A DNA stretch of 64,000 nucleotides from Symbiodinium kawagutii (lineage: Eukaryota; Sar; Dinophyceae; Suessiales; Symbiodiniaceae): positions 192,278 through 256,277 of the forward strand of contig VSDK01018351.1 in assembly GCA_009767595.1 (NCBI GenBank). The letters are read 5' to 3'. Under the pieces are notes generated by a model. It saw only the letters and a list, made by a program, of their open reading frames with translations. It was not told the DNA's origin and did not search any database. Positions 22,413 to 33,600 of the stretch are shown piece after piece; the stretch's first letter is position 1, and every line of letters begins with the position of its first letter. The position numbers and the translations under genes are program-made.

Positions 22413-24357
22413 CTCTGGACAGGGTACCACTGGATCTGTCTATATTATCAGCAATTTAGATCAACTGGGGGTTGGTCGCGAGGTACTTTTCCGTGCACAT
22501 GTGCAAGATTCGAATGTCAGCTACTTCGCTGAATGGACTTGGATCATTGCAATCCCTTGCATCCATTGCATGTTAGGGTTGGATCTCTGGCCAGGCTGCT
22601 TGGGCAAGCGAGAAAAGAGGTAGACAAACCAAACTCCTGTTGCAGCAAAGACACGCAGATTTGTCTTGGTACATTTGTCTTGGTACAGTATGGTTTTAAA
22701 ATCTTGCATGGCACGCGGTGGCTGATACATTTCTTCATATTTCTTCTATAATGTTTCAGCTGAATTTCTTGCCAAAGTCACACAAATCCTTAATGAGTTG
22801 GTTAAGGATGTATAGCGTGTTGAGAGATACAACTCAAGACTCATGATATGGATCTGGCCTGAGCCCCGAAAAGGCCTTTGGGTGGTTTCGCGGAAAACTG
22901 GGCGTCTGTATCAGTTTCGATCGTCTGCATCGGGAGTCTAAATGGCCACTGGATGGATTTGGGCCGTTGATCGCAACAAATTTAAGCCGCGACCATTTGA
23001 TTACACACTGTACCAATCTCGCACAAATGTGTCTCGTCCTGGCAGGAGTGGCAGGAAGTCGGTGGCCTCCCAGTGGCTCAAAGTTTCATAAATCAAAAGT
23101 GATGATCTAATGCCAATGTGTGATGTCACGTGATGTCACGTGATGTCACGTGATGTCACATGATGTCACAATATGCAATATTTGATCTGTGGATGTTACG
23201 AGATCGCATCTCAATCCTCGATTCACAAATCGCAATCCTCAAACTCCACAGATTGGACAACGACGTGCCATGAACCTCTCCCACCTGAAAGTCTACAAAG
23301 ATCAACAGTTCTATGGATCCAAAGAATCGAGGGTCTTCTGTTCTGATCACCGTACTGCCACAGGATTCACAGGGCACCCCACCTGCTGCAAGAGACTACG
23401 TCGTCCCATGTTCTTGCCAGCATGAAGTGTCAGCTTGGACTTTGTTGGCTGCGACATGCGCCCAAAGCCAGTGCTTCGTTGATGGACTTGGGGACGTTCC
23501 ACGGTTAGCCTTGCGATGGATCGATGTCAGGATGATAAACTTGGATGATATGAATGTGTAAGTTCAGGTTTCTAAGTAGTTCAATTTCACTACTGCAAGT
23601 TCATGGAAGCCAAGCAATTACAAGTACTTGGAGCTCAAATGTCTCTGCACATCAGGGTCCCATCCACTTGCCGCAGTTTGTTTCTTCCAATACTTTCGAC
23701 TATTTAGACCTCTGGAAATGGGAGGAGTACGAGCTGTACTTTTTGTTTTATCCACCACAGGCCTGGCCGGCGACACAAAGGCCACAGAAGTCGCAAGCAA
23801 AGCTGCCCAAGCTGCCACACGCGCCATAGCTAAGAATTCACCCGTGGGTCACCAGGAAATGAAGAAGAAGATTGATGAGGAGATATGAGGAGATTTAAGA
23901 GTATGAAGATAGATTGATGATCAAGATAGATGAAGTCATGAAGATTGAAGAAGGTGCAGAGTAGCAACATCTTGAAACTGTCAGGAAGTGAAGTTGCTAC
24001 AGTATTTGCAATACTCTAAGAGACTCTACGGGGACTCTGGAGCACGTCAACTGACATCAAAATGTGCTGCATTGGCCATATAAAATCACAGATGTGTTTC
24101 GGTAGCATTTGCCGATCTTGTGCAACAAACTCTTTGATACTCTTTGTATCTCTTCCTTCAAGTGCTGTGTTGGCTCTCTGTGGAAGTACTGTGTTGTCAT
24201 GATTGATTTGTCGTAGGTTCCATAAAATTAGGCTACAGCCAAAGGCAGCTGCGAATGCACACGGTCTCCAAAAAATGCATGCCTTTATAGCTTGATATAG
24301 CTTGGTATTGCCCTCCATTGCTCTCACCGTTTCAATCCATCTAATAATCAACTAATA
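22413..24357. other. No supported gene
   Basis: AT-rich, with a five-unit 10-bp array (23121-23170). Open frames on both strands at 23190-23500 and 23550-23830 could not be resolved into exons. Confidence 0.4.
23121..23170 (+). repeat. 10-bp tandem repeat TGATGTCACG
   Basis: Five units, the last two with CACA instead of CACG. Adjacent units create the palindrome TCACGTGA three times. Confidence 0.9.
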
Positions 24358-24592
24358 TCAAATATATTCTTCATTCGTCTTGATTCTTATATCACACTGG
24401 ACCCCAATTTCATCCAATTCACATCGAGTCATGTCCACCACGCAGCCCAGTGGTGGATCTGCACCCCCCATCTCCTCGCTGAGGTCCGGCACCGAGCTGC
24501 AAGCGCCGTCCCAGGCGTCCCTGCGGAGCTTGCGTCGTGCCGCGTCGCGCCGCTTGCGTCCGCGGGCGCGGGACAGCAAGGTGCGGAGGCCG
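24358..24592 (-). CDS. Arg-rich C-terminal exon, gene copy 1 of a tandem pair
   Basis: Read from an AAG|C acceptor in the phase left by the previous exon. The frame has very high third-position G+C in its first 45 codons, encodes a basic stretch (LLSRARGRKRRDAARRKLRR) and then an acidic one, and runs to a TGA at 24358. The first part is identical at the DNA level to copy 2; the part below about 24473 is not shared, so the true exon end may lie near there. Possible nucleic-acid or chromatin binding is only inference from charge. Confidence 0.5.
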
Positions 24593-24742
24593 CTTGGTCA
24601 CCATGGAGACCTCAGCTGAAAAATTTGGAGAAGAATTCTTGAGACCTGAATTCTTGAGGAAGTCATAGGAATAGGGTGGAATAGCTTTGATTCCAACTTC
24701 TGTCCACGCTCCGCCCCACCATTGCTCCACCATTAGCTGCAC

Positions 24743-24906
24743 CCCGCCTCTGCCACGTTTCGTGCCACGGGCGGCGGATCCTTCTCCCGGGGCCTCTCTG
24801 GCACCCGGCGAACGCTACGCGGCTCTGGGCCGGGCAGGCGCCCCGTAGACGCCACGCGGGGAGGAGTTGCAGGCGTGCGCTTCGCTCGCAAAGGCACGTC
24901 CGGAGC
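24743..24906 (-). CDS. Pro/Arg-rich exon, gene copy 1
   Basis: 54 codons plus two bases between GCAG|GCT and a GT donor (GCGGG|GTGCAG). Contains VRRVPERPREKDPPPVARNV. Compared with the paralogous exon 27221-27384 there are four substitutions; three are silent in this frame and one changes Ala to Gly, which supports this reading frame. Disordered, basic protein segment. Confidence 0.6.
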
Positions 24907-25161
24907 CTGCGGGGCTTTCGATCGCATGAGTTTTGTCTGTCGCAACGAGGTTTGTTAGGACAAAGTCTATGCATGTCGGATGAAAAACTCGAATCAAACT
25001 AAACTCCAGGCAAATGAAACCATACATACAAATGACTGGTGGCGGGCGAACATCCAGACTTGAAGCGACATGTTGGCGTATCCCTGTGTCAGGACGTCTT
25101 TGCAAAGGTCTTGGGTTTGCCTTCCCTATTTTCTTCCATGACGCAAGTGCTGTCAAGCTAC

Positions 25162-25217
25162 ATGCTGGATTTCGGCATGCGCATGGGCAAGGCCAGACAG
25201 CTCTTCAGCCATGCCAC
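25162..25217 (-). CDS. 18-codon exon, gene copy 1
   Basis: Begins after GCCAAG|GT and ends at a GT donor (CAT|GTAGCT). Reads GMAEELSGLAHAHAEIQH. The paralogous exon 27643-27698 has the same length and conserves GGMAEELS and AEIQ, whereas the forward reading of the same DNA is not conserved. Phase 0 end matches exon 24743-24906. Confidence 0.5.
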
Positions 25218-26852
25218 CTTGGCACAAGTTGAAGTGCTCCAGCTCAAGACGCTTCCAAAAAAACAAGCTTCATAAATCACTGGCACCAAACTCATTCAAA
25301 GGCATCCTCTCTCCTATCGGGGAAGTCAATCTGGACATGGCAGTTGTATGTTGCACGAGAATCATGTCTACTAAGTAGGGTCCAATATCAGGCTACCAGG
25401 CACCTGCAATGTGTGCTACCCAATCTTCGTTTTTGCAACATTACGTCTACCGTCTACTGCATAAAAGCCAAGTGCCCATTCGAATTCTTGACTTTCATGA
25501 GAATGCAAACTTCATCCGATCTAGGCTCTGCGAAAATCTTTCCCGGGCCCAGTTTTTGAATAAATTTCAAAGACAGAGGCAGGGGTAACATGTTGTGCCC
25601 GACTGCCCGACTGGGCATTTTCTGCCTGTATATAGACCCCTTTCAAGCCCTGCGAAAGAGAGTAATTCAAAAATGTTTTTGGGGCAAGTTGCTGGTCCTG
25701 CATTGTAGTTTCGTACGGTAGACTGGCAGGTTTCATCCAAAGCACCACATTCAGTGTTTTAAGGCATGTAGGATACAAAATCACACCAAGATGTGCATCA
25801 AGAAGTGTAGCCTGCCGGTGCTGGGCTAGATTGGAAGGGGAGCTGGTGCAAGCAGTGTGTGTGTGTGTTCCACGTCGCAGATCAACTACAGAGGACTGTT
25901 TCAGGATATCTAGTGTTGGGAAGGAGACTTTATTTTTGGTCACAAAATTAATCAAAGACTTCAAGCATGTCCCATCATGTCCCACCCAGTTCAAAGAGAT
26001 TCAGAAAGCACCCACGTCACCCGTCACAATCCATGACAAAGCAGCCAAACAACTTCAAAGCAAAGACATGACTTTGAGGCGCAAAGAAGATACCTTAGTG
26101 GTCGACTTTGACAAAAGCTTGGCAGTGCTACACACTGTATCGAAATCACCTCAGGCAGGAAGGCTCTCGTGAAAAACACAGCGGAGCCACCAAGGGGTCC
26201 CAGTAGCTCCACACCTCCGAGGGCACGAGAGAAAGTGCCAACGTGGAGCCCAAAGCGACACCCCCTCCACAGATGTAAGCATTTGGAACAGCAAGAGCCT
26301 TACTCAAAGGTTCCGAACCGAAATGGAGGCATTCTGTGCAAGGCAAGCTCCAAACCAACTACACCCGTTTCTGTTCTGCTTAGAGATCGGACATTGACAG
26401 AGAGTGGCCACTTCGTGCCTTCAAAACCGAAGATACTTCTTCCACACCGACGCACCCGAACCCTGCCGGACATTGTGCTGAGCTGGATTGTGCTGAGCTG
26501 GATCAATCAGAGAATTGAGGGTAGAGGCAAAAGGATGACGGGAGGGATTGATAGTGACAGGAGCATCAGCATGATGCCAGACCCACCGTGTACCAGCGAC
26601 TTCCAAAAAACCTTTAGATTTCATCCAGGCATGAAGGGACTTGGCACAAGCACCAACAGCATTGGACGACTTGGTGTTCTGACCTTTGGACAAATTGACC
26701 AATTGATGCAAACCACACATGAAGGCGGAGCTCCCAAGGAACAAAACCCAGAGCCAGGATCTATCTAACTCTTCCAGAAGAAAGCCATCAGTGCCATGGT
26801 TTCAGCCTAGCATGGCGTAGCATGGCATAGCCCTGCGACAGACTGATCTTTC
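25218..26852. other. Between the duplicated copies; no resolved gene
   Basis: A long forward frame (26169-26768, about 199 codons) and a preceding one (25831-26172) are open and polar in composition, but minus frames over the same bases are also open and no splice or family evidence decides. A GCTGAGCTGGATTGT duplication lies near 26475-26505. Confidence 0.3.
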
Positions 26853-26971
26853 CCTCGCTGAGGTCCGGCACCGAGCTGCAAGCGCCGTCCCAGGCGTCCC
26901 TGCGGAGCTTGCGTCGTGCCGCGTCGCGCCGCTTGCGTCCGCGGGCGCGGGACAGCAAGGTGCGGAGGCCG
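26853..26971 (-). CDS. Arg-rich exon, gene copy 2
   Basis: Identical to copy 1 over the whole shared stretch (the shared 148 bases are 26853-27000 here and 24474-24621 there). Sequence identity ends abruptly at 26852 (24473 in copy 1), which may mark the ancestral exon end or the duplication breakpoint. Confidence 0.45.
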
Positions 26972-27220
26972 CTTGGTCACCATGGAGACCTCAGCTGAAA
27001 GATTTGGAGAAGAATTCTTGAGACCTGAATTCTTGAGAAAGTGAAAACTTTGAATTCTTGACACCTGAATTCTTGAGGAAGTCATAGGAATAGGGTGGAA
27101 TAGGTAATTCTTGACATGAACCGAAGTCTTGAGAAAGCGATAGGAATAGGATGGAATAGGTGTGATTCCAACTTCTGTCCCTGCTCCATGGACCCACCAT
27201 TGCTCCACCATTAGCTGCAC

Positions 27221-27384
27221 CCCGCCTCTGCCACGTTTCGTGCCACCGGTGGCGGATCCTTCTCCCGGGGCCTCTCTGGCACCCGGCGAACGCTCCGCGG
27301 CTCTGGGCCGGGCAGGCGCCCCGTAGACGCCACGCGGGGAGGAGTTCCAGGCGTGCGCTTCGCTCGCAAAGGCACGTCCGGAGC
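27221..27384 (-). CDS. Pro/Arg-rich exon, gene copy 2
   Basis: Same length, phase and splice signals as 24743-24906, with one amino-acid difference. It is followed by a 249-nt intron, versus 150 nt in copy 1. Confidence 0.6.
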
Positions 27385-27468
27385 CTGCAGGGCGTTCGAT
27401 CTCATGACGCCGCTGAACGCGCTGAGAGGTCTGCGGCTTTCGATCTCATCAGAAAGGGAGTGAGTCAG

Positions 27469-27545
27469 TGAGAGAGAATGAGACACAGAGAGAGAGAGAG
27501 AGAGACAGAGAGAGAGACAGAGAGAGAGACAGAGAGAGGCGAGGG
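27469..27545 (+). repeat. GA/GACAGAGA microsatellite
   Basis: Purine-rich simple repeat inside the inferred first shared intron of gene copy 2; absent from copy 1. Confidence 0.85.
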
Positions 27546-27642
27546 AAAAAAAGTATTAAGCCCATAAAGACAACAACAAATCAAATGTCCATGCAGACCT
27601 TTCAACCTTCTCAGGTCGGGGACTCAAGTGCTGTCCAGCTGC

Positions 27643-27698
27643 CCATTGGATTTCTGCGCTCAAACGAGAAAGGCTGGACAGCTCTTCGGCCATACCAC
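27643..27698 (-). CDS. 18-codon exon, gene copy 2
   Basis: Begins after CTAAG|GT and ends at a GC donor (TGG|GCAGCT), exactly where copy 1 has GT. Reads GMAEELSSLSRLSAEIQW. Equal length and conserved residues support a real exon. Confidence 0.5.
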
Positions 27699-30600
27699 CT
27701 TAGAAACTTCACTTGCTTCATGGGGATTCAAGGCCTTGACTATGCGCTATGAAATTTCTTCCATTGCTTGCACCAAATACATTCAAGACTGATCATGCAG
27801 CCTGTAGATCTGAAAAAATGACCATTCAAGTGCGTTCTACCCACCTGCGAGAAAGAAATGAAAAACCATAATATTGCCAACATTATCTATCTTGTTCCCA
27901 GCTGAGCTTCGGTAGAAACAAGTTGATTCGTCCGTAGCATCTTGCTCAACGACTGGCTCAGTGGCCAGTGTGAGCGGTTCCATGGCAAGGCAGCTTTTGA
28001 ATTACCCCATGGGAGTCTGAGAGTGTTGCTGACACTTACCACTCGAATCTGGTAGTCAATTGCTTACTGTAGTCTACCACCGGAAGCCTTTCTGTGGGAC
28101 TTTTCAGGCGCAAAAGAAGATCATCCACTACTTTTGATGCGTTGGGATACATGTACACCATTTCCTAGAAAGCTCTTGGCATGCCATACCCAGCTAGTTG
28201 TCTTGCCCAGAGCTCACTCAGTTCCAGAGCTCCATTCTGTGGTTTCTTGCTGAACCATTTTGTATTGGACATGATGGACATGTACCCACCAATACCTGCT
28301 GGCAGATTGGACAAATCCCAAAATCACGAGATCTAAGCCTCTCTTGTCATGGCATGGTGTTGGTAGTGGGTCCACAGCGGTGAAACTGAAGATGCAGTGA
28401 GCCGAAGGCAAGGCAGCGGTGCAAACGCACAGAATTGGGTACCACGGAGATCGCAACAAGAAAAATCTGTAAGGACGATTGAAGAATCACAGTATATCAC
28501 AGTAATAAAGATTAATGACTACTTTGTGCAACAGTTTGAAGAATAACAAAAATACAAACATTTCCCATACGGTTTCCTGCTTTCGAGCTGACATTCCATT
28601 GCGTCCCATGGCAGTATGACACAAATATGCTGGGACAGCTGGCGAATGTGGGTGATGATGAAGGTATTGCAATTGTGTGCTTTAGTTTTTCTTAGACCAC
28701 CTATTTCCATCTGCCTTCAGCCCAAGAGCCAAACTATAGGAGCTCACCTGGATGATCTCAACCAAGGATTTCATAGCTATTCCTTGCTGTGCTGCTCCTT
28801 GTTGGTAGCAGCAGGTGTCCCCCCCCAAGCAGCAGCAATGCGGGGCTCCTGGGATGCCTGGCTGCACTGAGAAGTCCGCGATTCCATCCCCTTCCACCCC
28901 TCCCTTAGCATGAGAAACGCATGGAAAACATGAAGAAACTTAATGAAAAATTAAGCCTCAGGGTAGCTAGATCAAGTCTTGAAAAGAGAATTCAGCCAGT
29001 GCCACAGCAACCACTGTCAGCACTAACAAGTGGAGCTTGCGCGAAGGTGGAACAAATTGACAAGTTCCAAATTTCAAGGTCTTCAAATTGCCTCAAAATG
29101 CCACACCTTGAAGCCTGGTCAGATCTGTCAGCTGACTCTCAGCATCGACCCGTTGATCCCACGGCCATTGCCATCACATTTTTTTCCGCGGTTCCGGTGC
29201 CATCTCGGGGTGCTTAGGCGTCGGAGCTCAGGGATGAGGAGGTGGAGACCTGTGGCGCTCTGTAAATCTGCTCGGACATTTCTGCGTGTGGAGACATGTC
29301 ATCTTTGATTCATCCAAACCCATGGGAGGATCTTCCTGTAGCCTGGGCAGTCGTCTGTTGAATGAGATGTTCTTTAAATCTTAAATGAAACTGTTCCCGA
29401 ACTGTGGTTTTCACATCCCAACTTTCAGCAGGTGTACTGAATTCCAGGGATTGTACCCTCTTTGACAGGCTACCTGCCTTCAATCCTCTTGGTGGCGTTG
29501 CCGGGTTCCTCAGTGTTGAGAGGAAAGCCCAAGCCCAGAAATTTTGAAGGGATGGTGGATCCAAGAATCAATGAAAGCAATTCAAATTTTCAGGTTGGCA
29601 AGGCAAGAAACAACTTTGCTATTTCTGAAAATTTGTGCGCACTTTTGAACTTCCGTACACCACAGGACCCCGTTGCAGCCACGAATCTTCAAGGTTTTCT
29701 TCAGTCTCCATGGCACGGGCTTCTTGTTCCAACGATATTTTGGCCCCTTAGCTGTGCATTCCGTGGCGGAGGGGTCGCAGATATTGTGAGCCAGCCGCTG
29801 AGCTTGGTTTTGAAGGAAAGGTATGTAGAAACCAAGGCCTGTGGTACTTGCGACAAAGACAAGAAAACAAATGGTTGATGTACCACAATCACCGGTATGG
29901 TCACACAGATTGCTCTGTTCGTTCCAAAGGTGCAAAAAAAAATGGTTTGTCAACCAGAAAAGCTTCATATGTTTTCTATTATTTCCACCTCCTTTCCAAA
30001 ACTATCATATGTGTCCCCTTTCCTGCACTTTACGTGCAAATAAAAGATATTTTGCATGCCTACTGGTCTAGCAACAAAAACAAATGCCGTTGGCGTTCAA
30101 TCACCACAAGCTCAAAACACTACATCTTTCCACATGCAAGGTGTTTTGCACCTCATATACAAAAACATCGGTATTTGTCTAGTTTCGTGTCTACCCGAAA
30201 CAGCACGAAAACGCATGCGACATTGTCAAACCCCTATGATTTACAGTGTTTCGTGCAACAGTCCCATCCTTAAAAATCCGTAAAACGATAAAACAAACAA
30301 CACAAAATGCCCGTCTCCGAAATGCTGAAGAAAAAAAGTCTTTTTTCTTGCCAAATCCCAAGCAATTCTGCCTTTGCCTGAGAGAAAATCCCCATTTCCA
30401 ACCAGACCCCCCCACACACACACACCCAAGAGAAGAACTTCTTTATACCAGAACTCAGCACTGCTTTTCAGGCTGCCTTTCGTAATATGTCTATATACTA
30501 TACATACATATGTGTACATGTAATATTCAACCGTCGTACGGTCCATAGATGGATGTTGTTTAGCATAAGTTTCTTATGATAAATAGATCCATGTTGTTCC

Positions 30601-33600
30601 ACTGCTCGTCTTGATCCACAACGGGCGCCAAAAACTTCGGTCTCCCCACGGCGTATGACTCGGCCAATGGCTTGCCCTTGTTGAGAAGTGGTTCATAGTC
30701 AGGCCTTCGAGCTGCGCTGGTGCAGCATCACTGCCATTTCTCTGAATCATCAGGCAGTCAACGAACAAAGGAAGAATATGTGGAAGAATATGTGGAAGAG
30801 TATGTGGAAGAATCCGGCAATCAACCTAAACTGTTTCATGGACCTTAATCATAGGTCATCATAGGTCCAAATTCTATATACAGCACCATTTGTTGATTCT
30901 GAAAATCAGCTGAGTTTGCGGCCAGAAGCGTTTGTCCTTGATTGCCTTGCCTGTCTCGCTCACCTGGCCGCAGTGAAGGTCAGGGGCCGCGATTGCAGGA
31001 TGGTCATGGTGCCACAACCCTCCAACTGTTGATGAGTTGTTCATGGTGCCTCATGGACCAAACCTGGTGAAACACGCTGTGCACTGGCCCTTCCGGGTCT
31101 AGCAAGCAGGATATCCGTTTCTGCAGAAAGTTCCTGAAAGGAAACAAGTCTAGAGAGTCCGGATACAATGTTCTTTCTGCATATGGTCACCCTTCCATGT
31201 CCCAAAGTACAGACCTGTTGGCAAAGGAAGAAATAGAAGGTCGATCGTTCGGAGGTAGCGTTTTTTCATGTTGGTTGATGTTTGTATACCTGCATGCTTG
31301 TCTGTCTGTCCATCTGTACCTCAACCGCTTATACAAGTCCGTCTGTTTGTGCGTGATGTCATGATAGAAGTCTGTATGTCTTGCGTACGTCCTTCGTTTC
31401 TGCATACTAGTACGTTTTTTTCTGTTGCTACATAAGATATGTACTAAACATAGTAGCCCTAGCCCTAAACAAGTTTTAATAAATAGTATATGTTTTTCCT
31501 ACACTGTAGTTGTACTACTCTATTGTGCATGTATGTGCGTGTGTGTCAACATATTGTTTTTTTCAAATCTGAATGTTACATTATACTATAATATACTATA
31601 CTCATAATACTACATTGAGATTGCGTAATTATAATATCATAATCTATAATATATCAATAATGTACATTGTTCTACGTTCTACATTGTTCTACCATGTTCT
31701 ACTGTTGTTTTAATCTCCTGGTTTATGGTTTTGACATCGATCCCACAAGCCTTGAGGCGCAAAGGCTGCTGGGAGCCTGGTTCCCAGTGCTCCTGTAGCG
31801 AGCTTTGGGGTGTGAACTGAGATGTTCAGCTTGGGTAGCGAAGTAGCTAAGTGCACCATTTCGGCGTTGACCAGGGTGCTGTACAGCGATATCATCCGAT
31901 ATTATCCGATATTTCTCGTGTGTTTAGTGTGTTTCTCATTTTTCTCATTTCTATTCATTTCTTACGGTCAAAGCATCCAGGGGGCAGGTGACTGACTTGA
32001 TTCGTTACTCGGTGACAAACAAAGACGTTTCATCGCAGGCCGCAGCTATGGCTCCTTGGTCCAAGCGTAGAGGTCCAAGCCAGCTCGCCTGCGTTCAATA
32101 AATGGACCCCGTTGGCCAAAACCTTTACATGGTTTAACTTGGTTAAACTTCACATGCATCTTTCACATGTTAAACTGCACTAAAGTATCGAAGTCATCAC
32201 TTCTGAGGGTACTGTGAGGATCTATGTGGTTGCATTTATTCAAAACGTCTCGTCACTGAGATGTCATCTGGCTGAGCTAACATCTGTATATATAATGCAT
32301 AGATGTATAAAAGGGCGTGATGTATGTATGTGCCTATAGTAGAGCTGGCACAAATAAGAAGTTATCAACCGACATCAAACTTAAGTTGCTGAAAAGGAGC
32401 TTGGCCATGTAGTCCAAGCCACGCTCGTCCATCTGGTGCAAAGGGATGCACATTGGTGAATGATTATTGCAAAGTGAATGCGCACGTCGACGACCGTGTT
32501 GCACTAATTCAATGGATCGTATCGTGATACACATGTAGAAAGGCGTAGAAATAGAGAACATCATATCGCTGAGGACTCCGAATCATTCAAGGCCGCTTCC
32601 ATTGAAGCTACAATCCGATCTTAAGAGACTTCAATGAGACTTCGATGAGACTTGGAGGCCGAGTCAAATCTCGCCTTACGCAGAGCAGCCATGCTCATGA
32701 AGAGCCGGACCCATCTCTTTTCCTGCGTAGCACATCTCAATGGTTACGAGAAAGGTTACCGGAAAAGGGAGCTCAAGAGCTTATCACATATATATATATA
32801 TATATATATACGTACATGTAGACCCACCAATGCAGATACATGTGTCTTGTGACTGTGACAACGATTCCCGTGGTCAATTGGTGCCAGCAAAACCAACCAA
32901 TTGAAGGGTAACCTTGCGCACCCAACAAGAAAAACTCGTGTTCTTGGGATGTTCATCCACCAAGGTATGGAAACTTAAGAGCCATCCCACGGTTTATCCA
33001 CACGGCCGTTCCCAGCGCCATGGAGCTTCCAAGCCTTGGCCCACCAAACGTTCATCCAACGGCAATTGGGTCGCCAGTATCCTGAGAGCGGCATCACCAT
33101 CACTGCATTTAGGGAATCAAAATGACTTAGGTGTTCCATAACACTCCTATGTGACTGTGTGAATATGTATGCCGTATGTATATCATGTGTATAAGTATAA
33201 GGCGTAGGTATATTTGTACACATTTATCTTGTAAAAGCATGGATGTATCTGTAAATTGTACAGTATGTAGGATTTACAGTTGTTCTTGGTCACTTCATTA
33301 GGTGCTTACTGTCTAGTTATCCAAACATACAACTTTGATAGTGTATGTATGTGACGCAAGCCTGCATACATGTGTGTATAGAAGTATGATATACATGTTG
33401 TTGAGTTTGAGTGTGCTAGCTTTGCTCTGCCACGTAGCTTCATGATTTCATCATGCTTTTTGACACAGCATGGCTTTGCTTGGCAACTCCTTTGGACTGT
33501 TCAATCAGTTAAACATCGTAGCATTATATACAGTCAATGGAATCAAGATCATGGATCATGGTGTTCAATTTTCACCCAAACCCAACCAACTTGAGTTACA

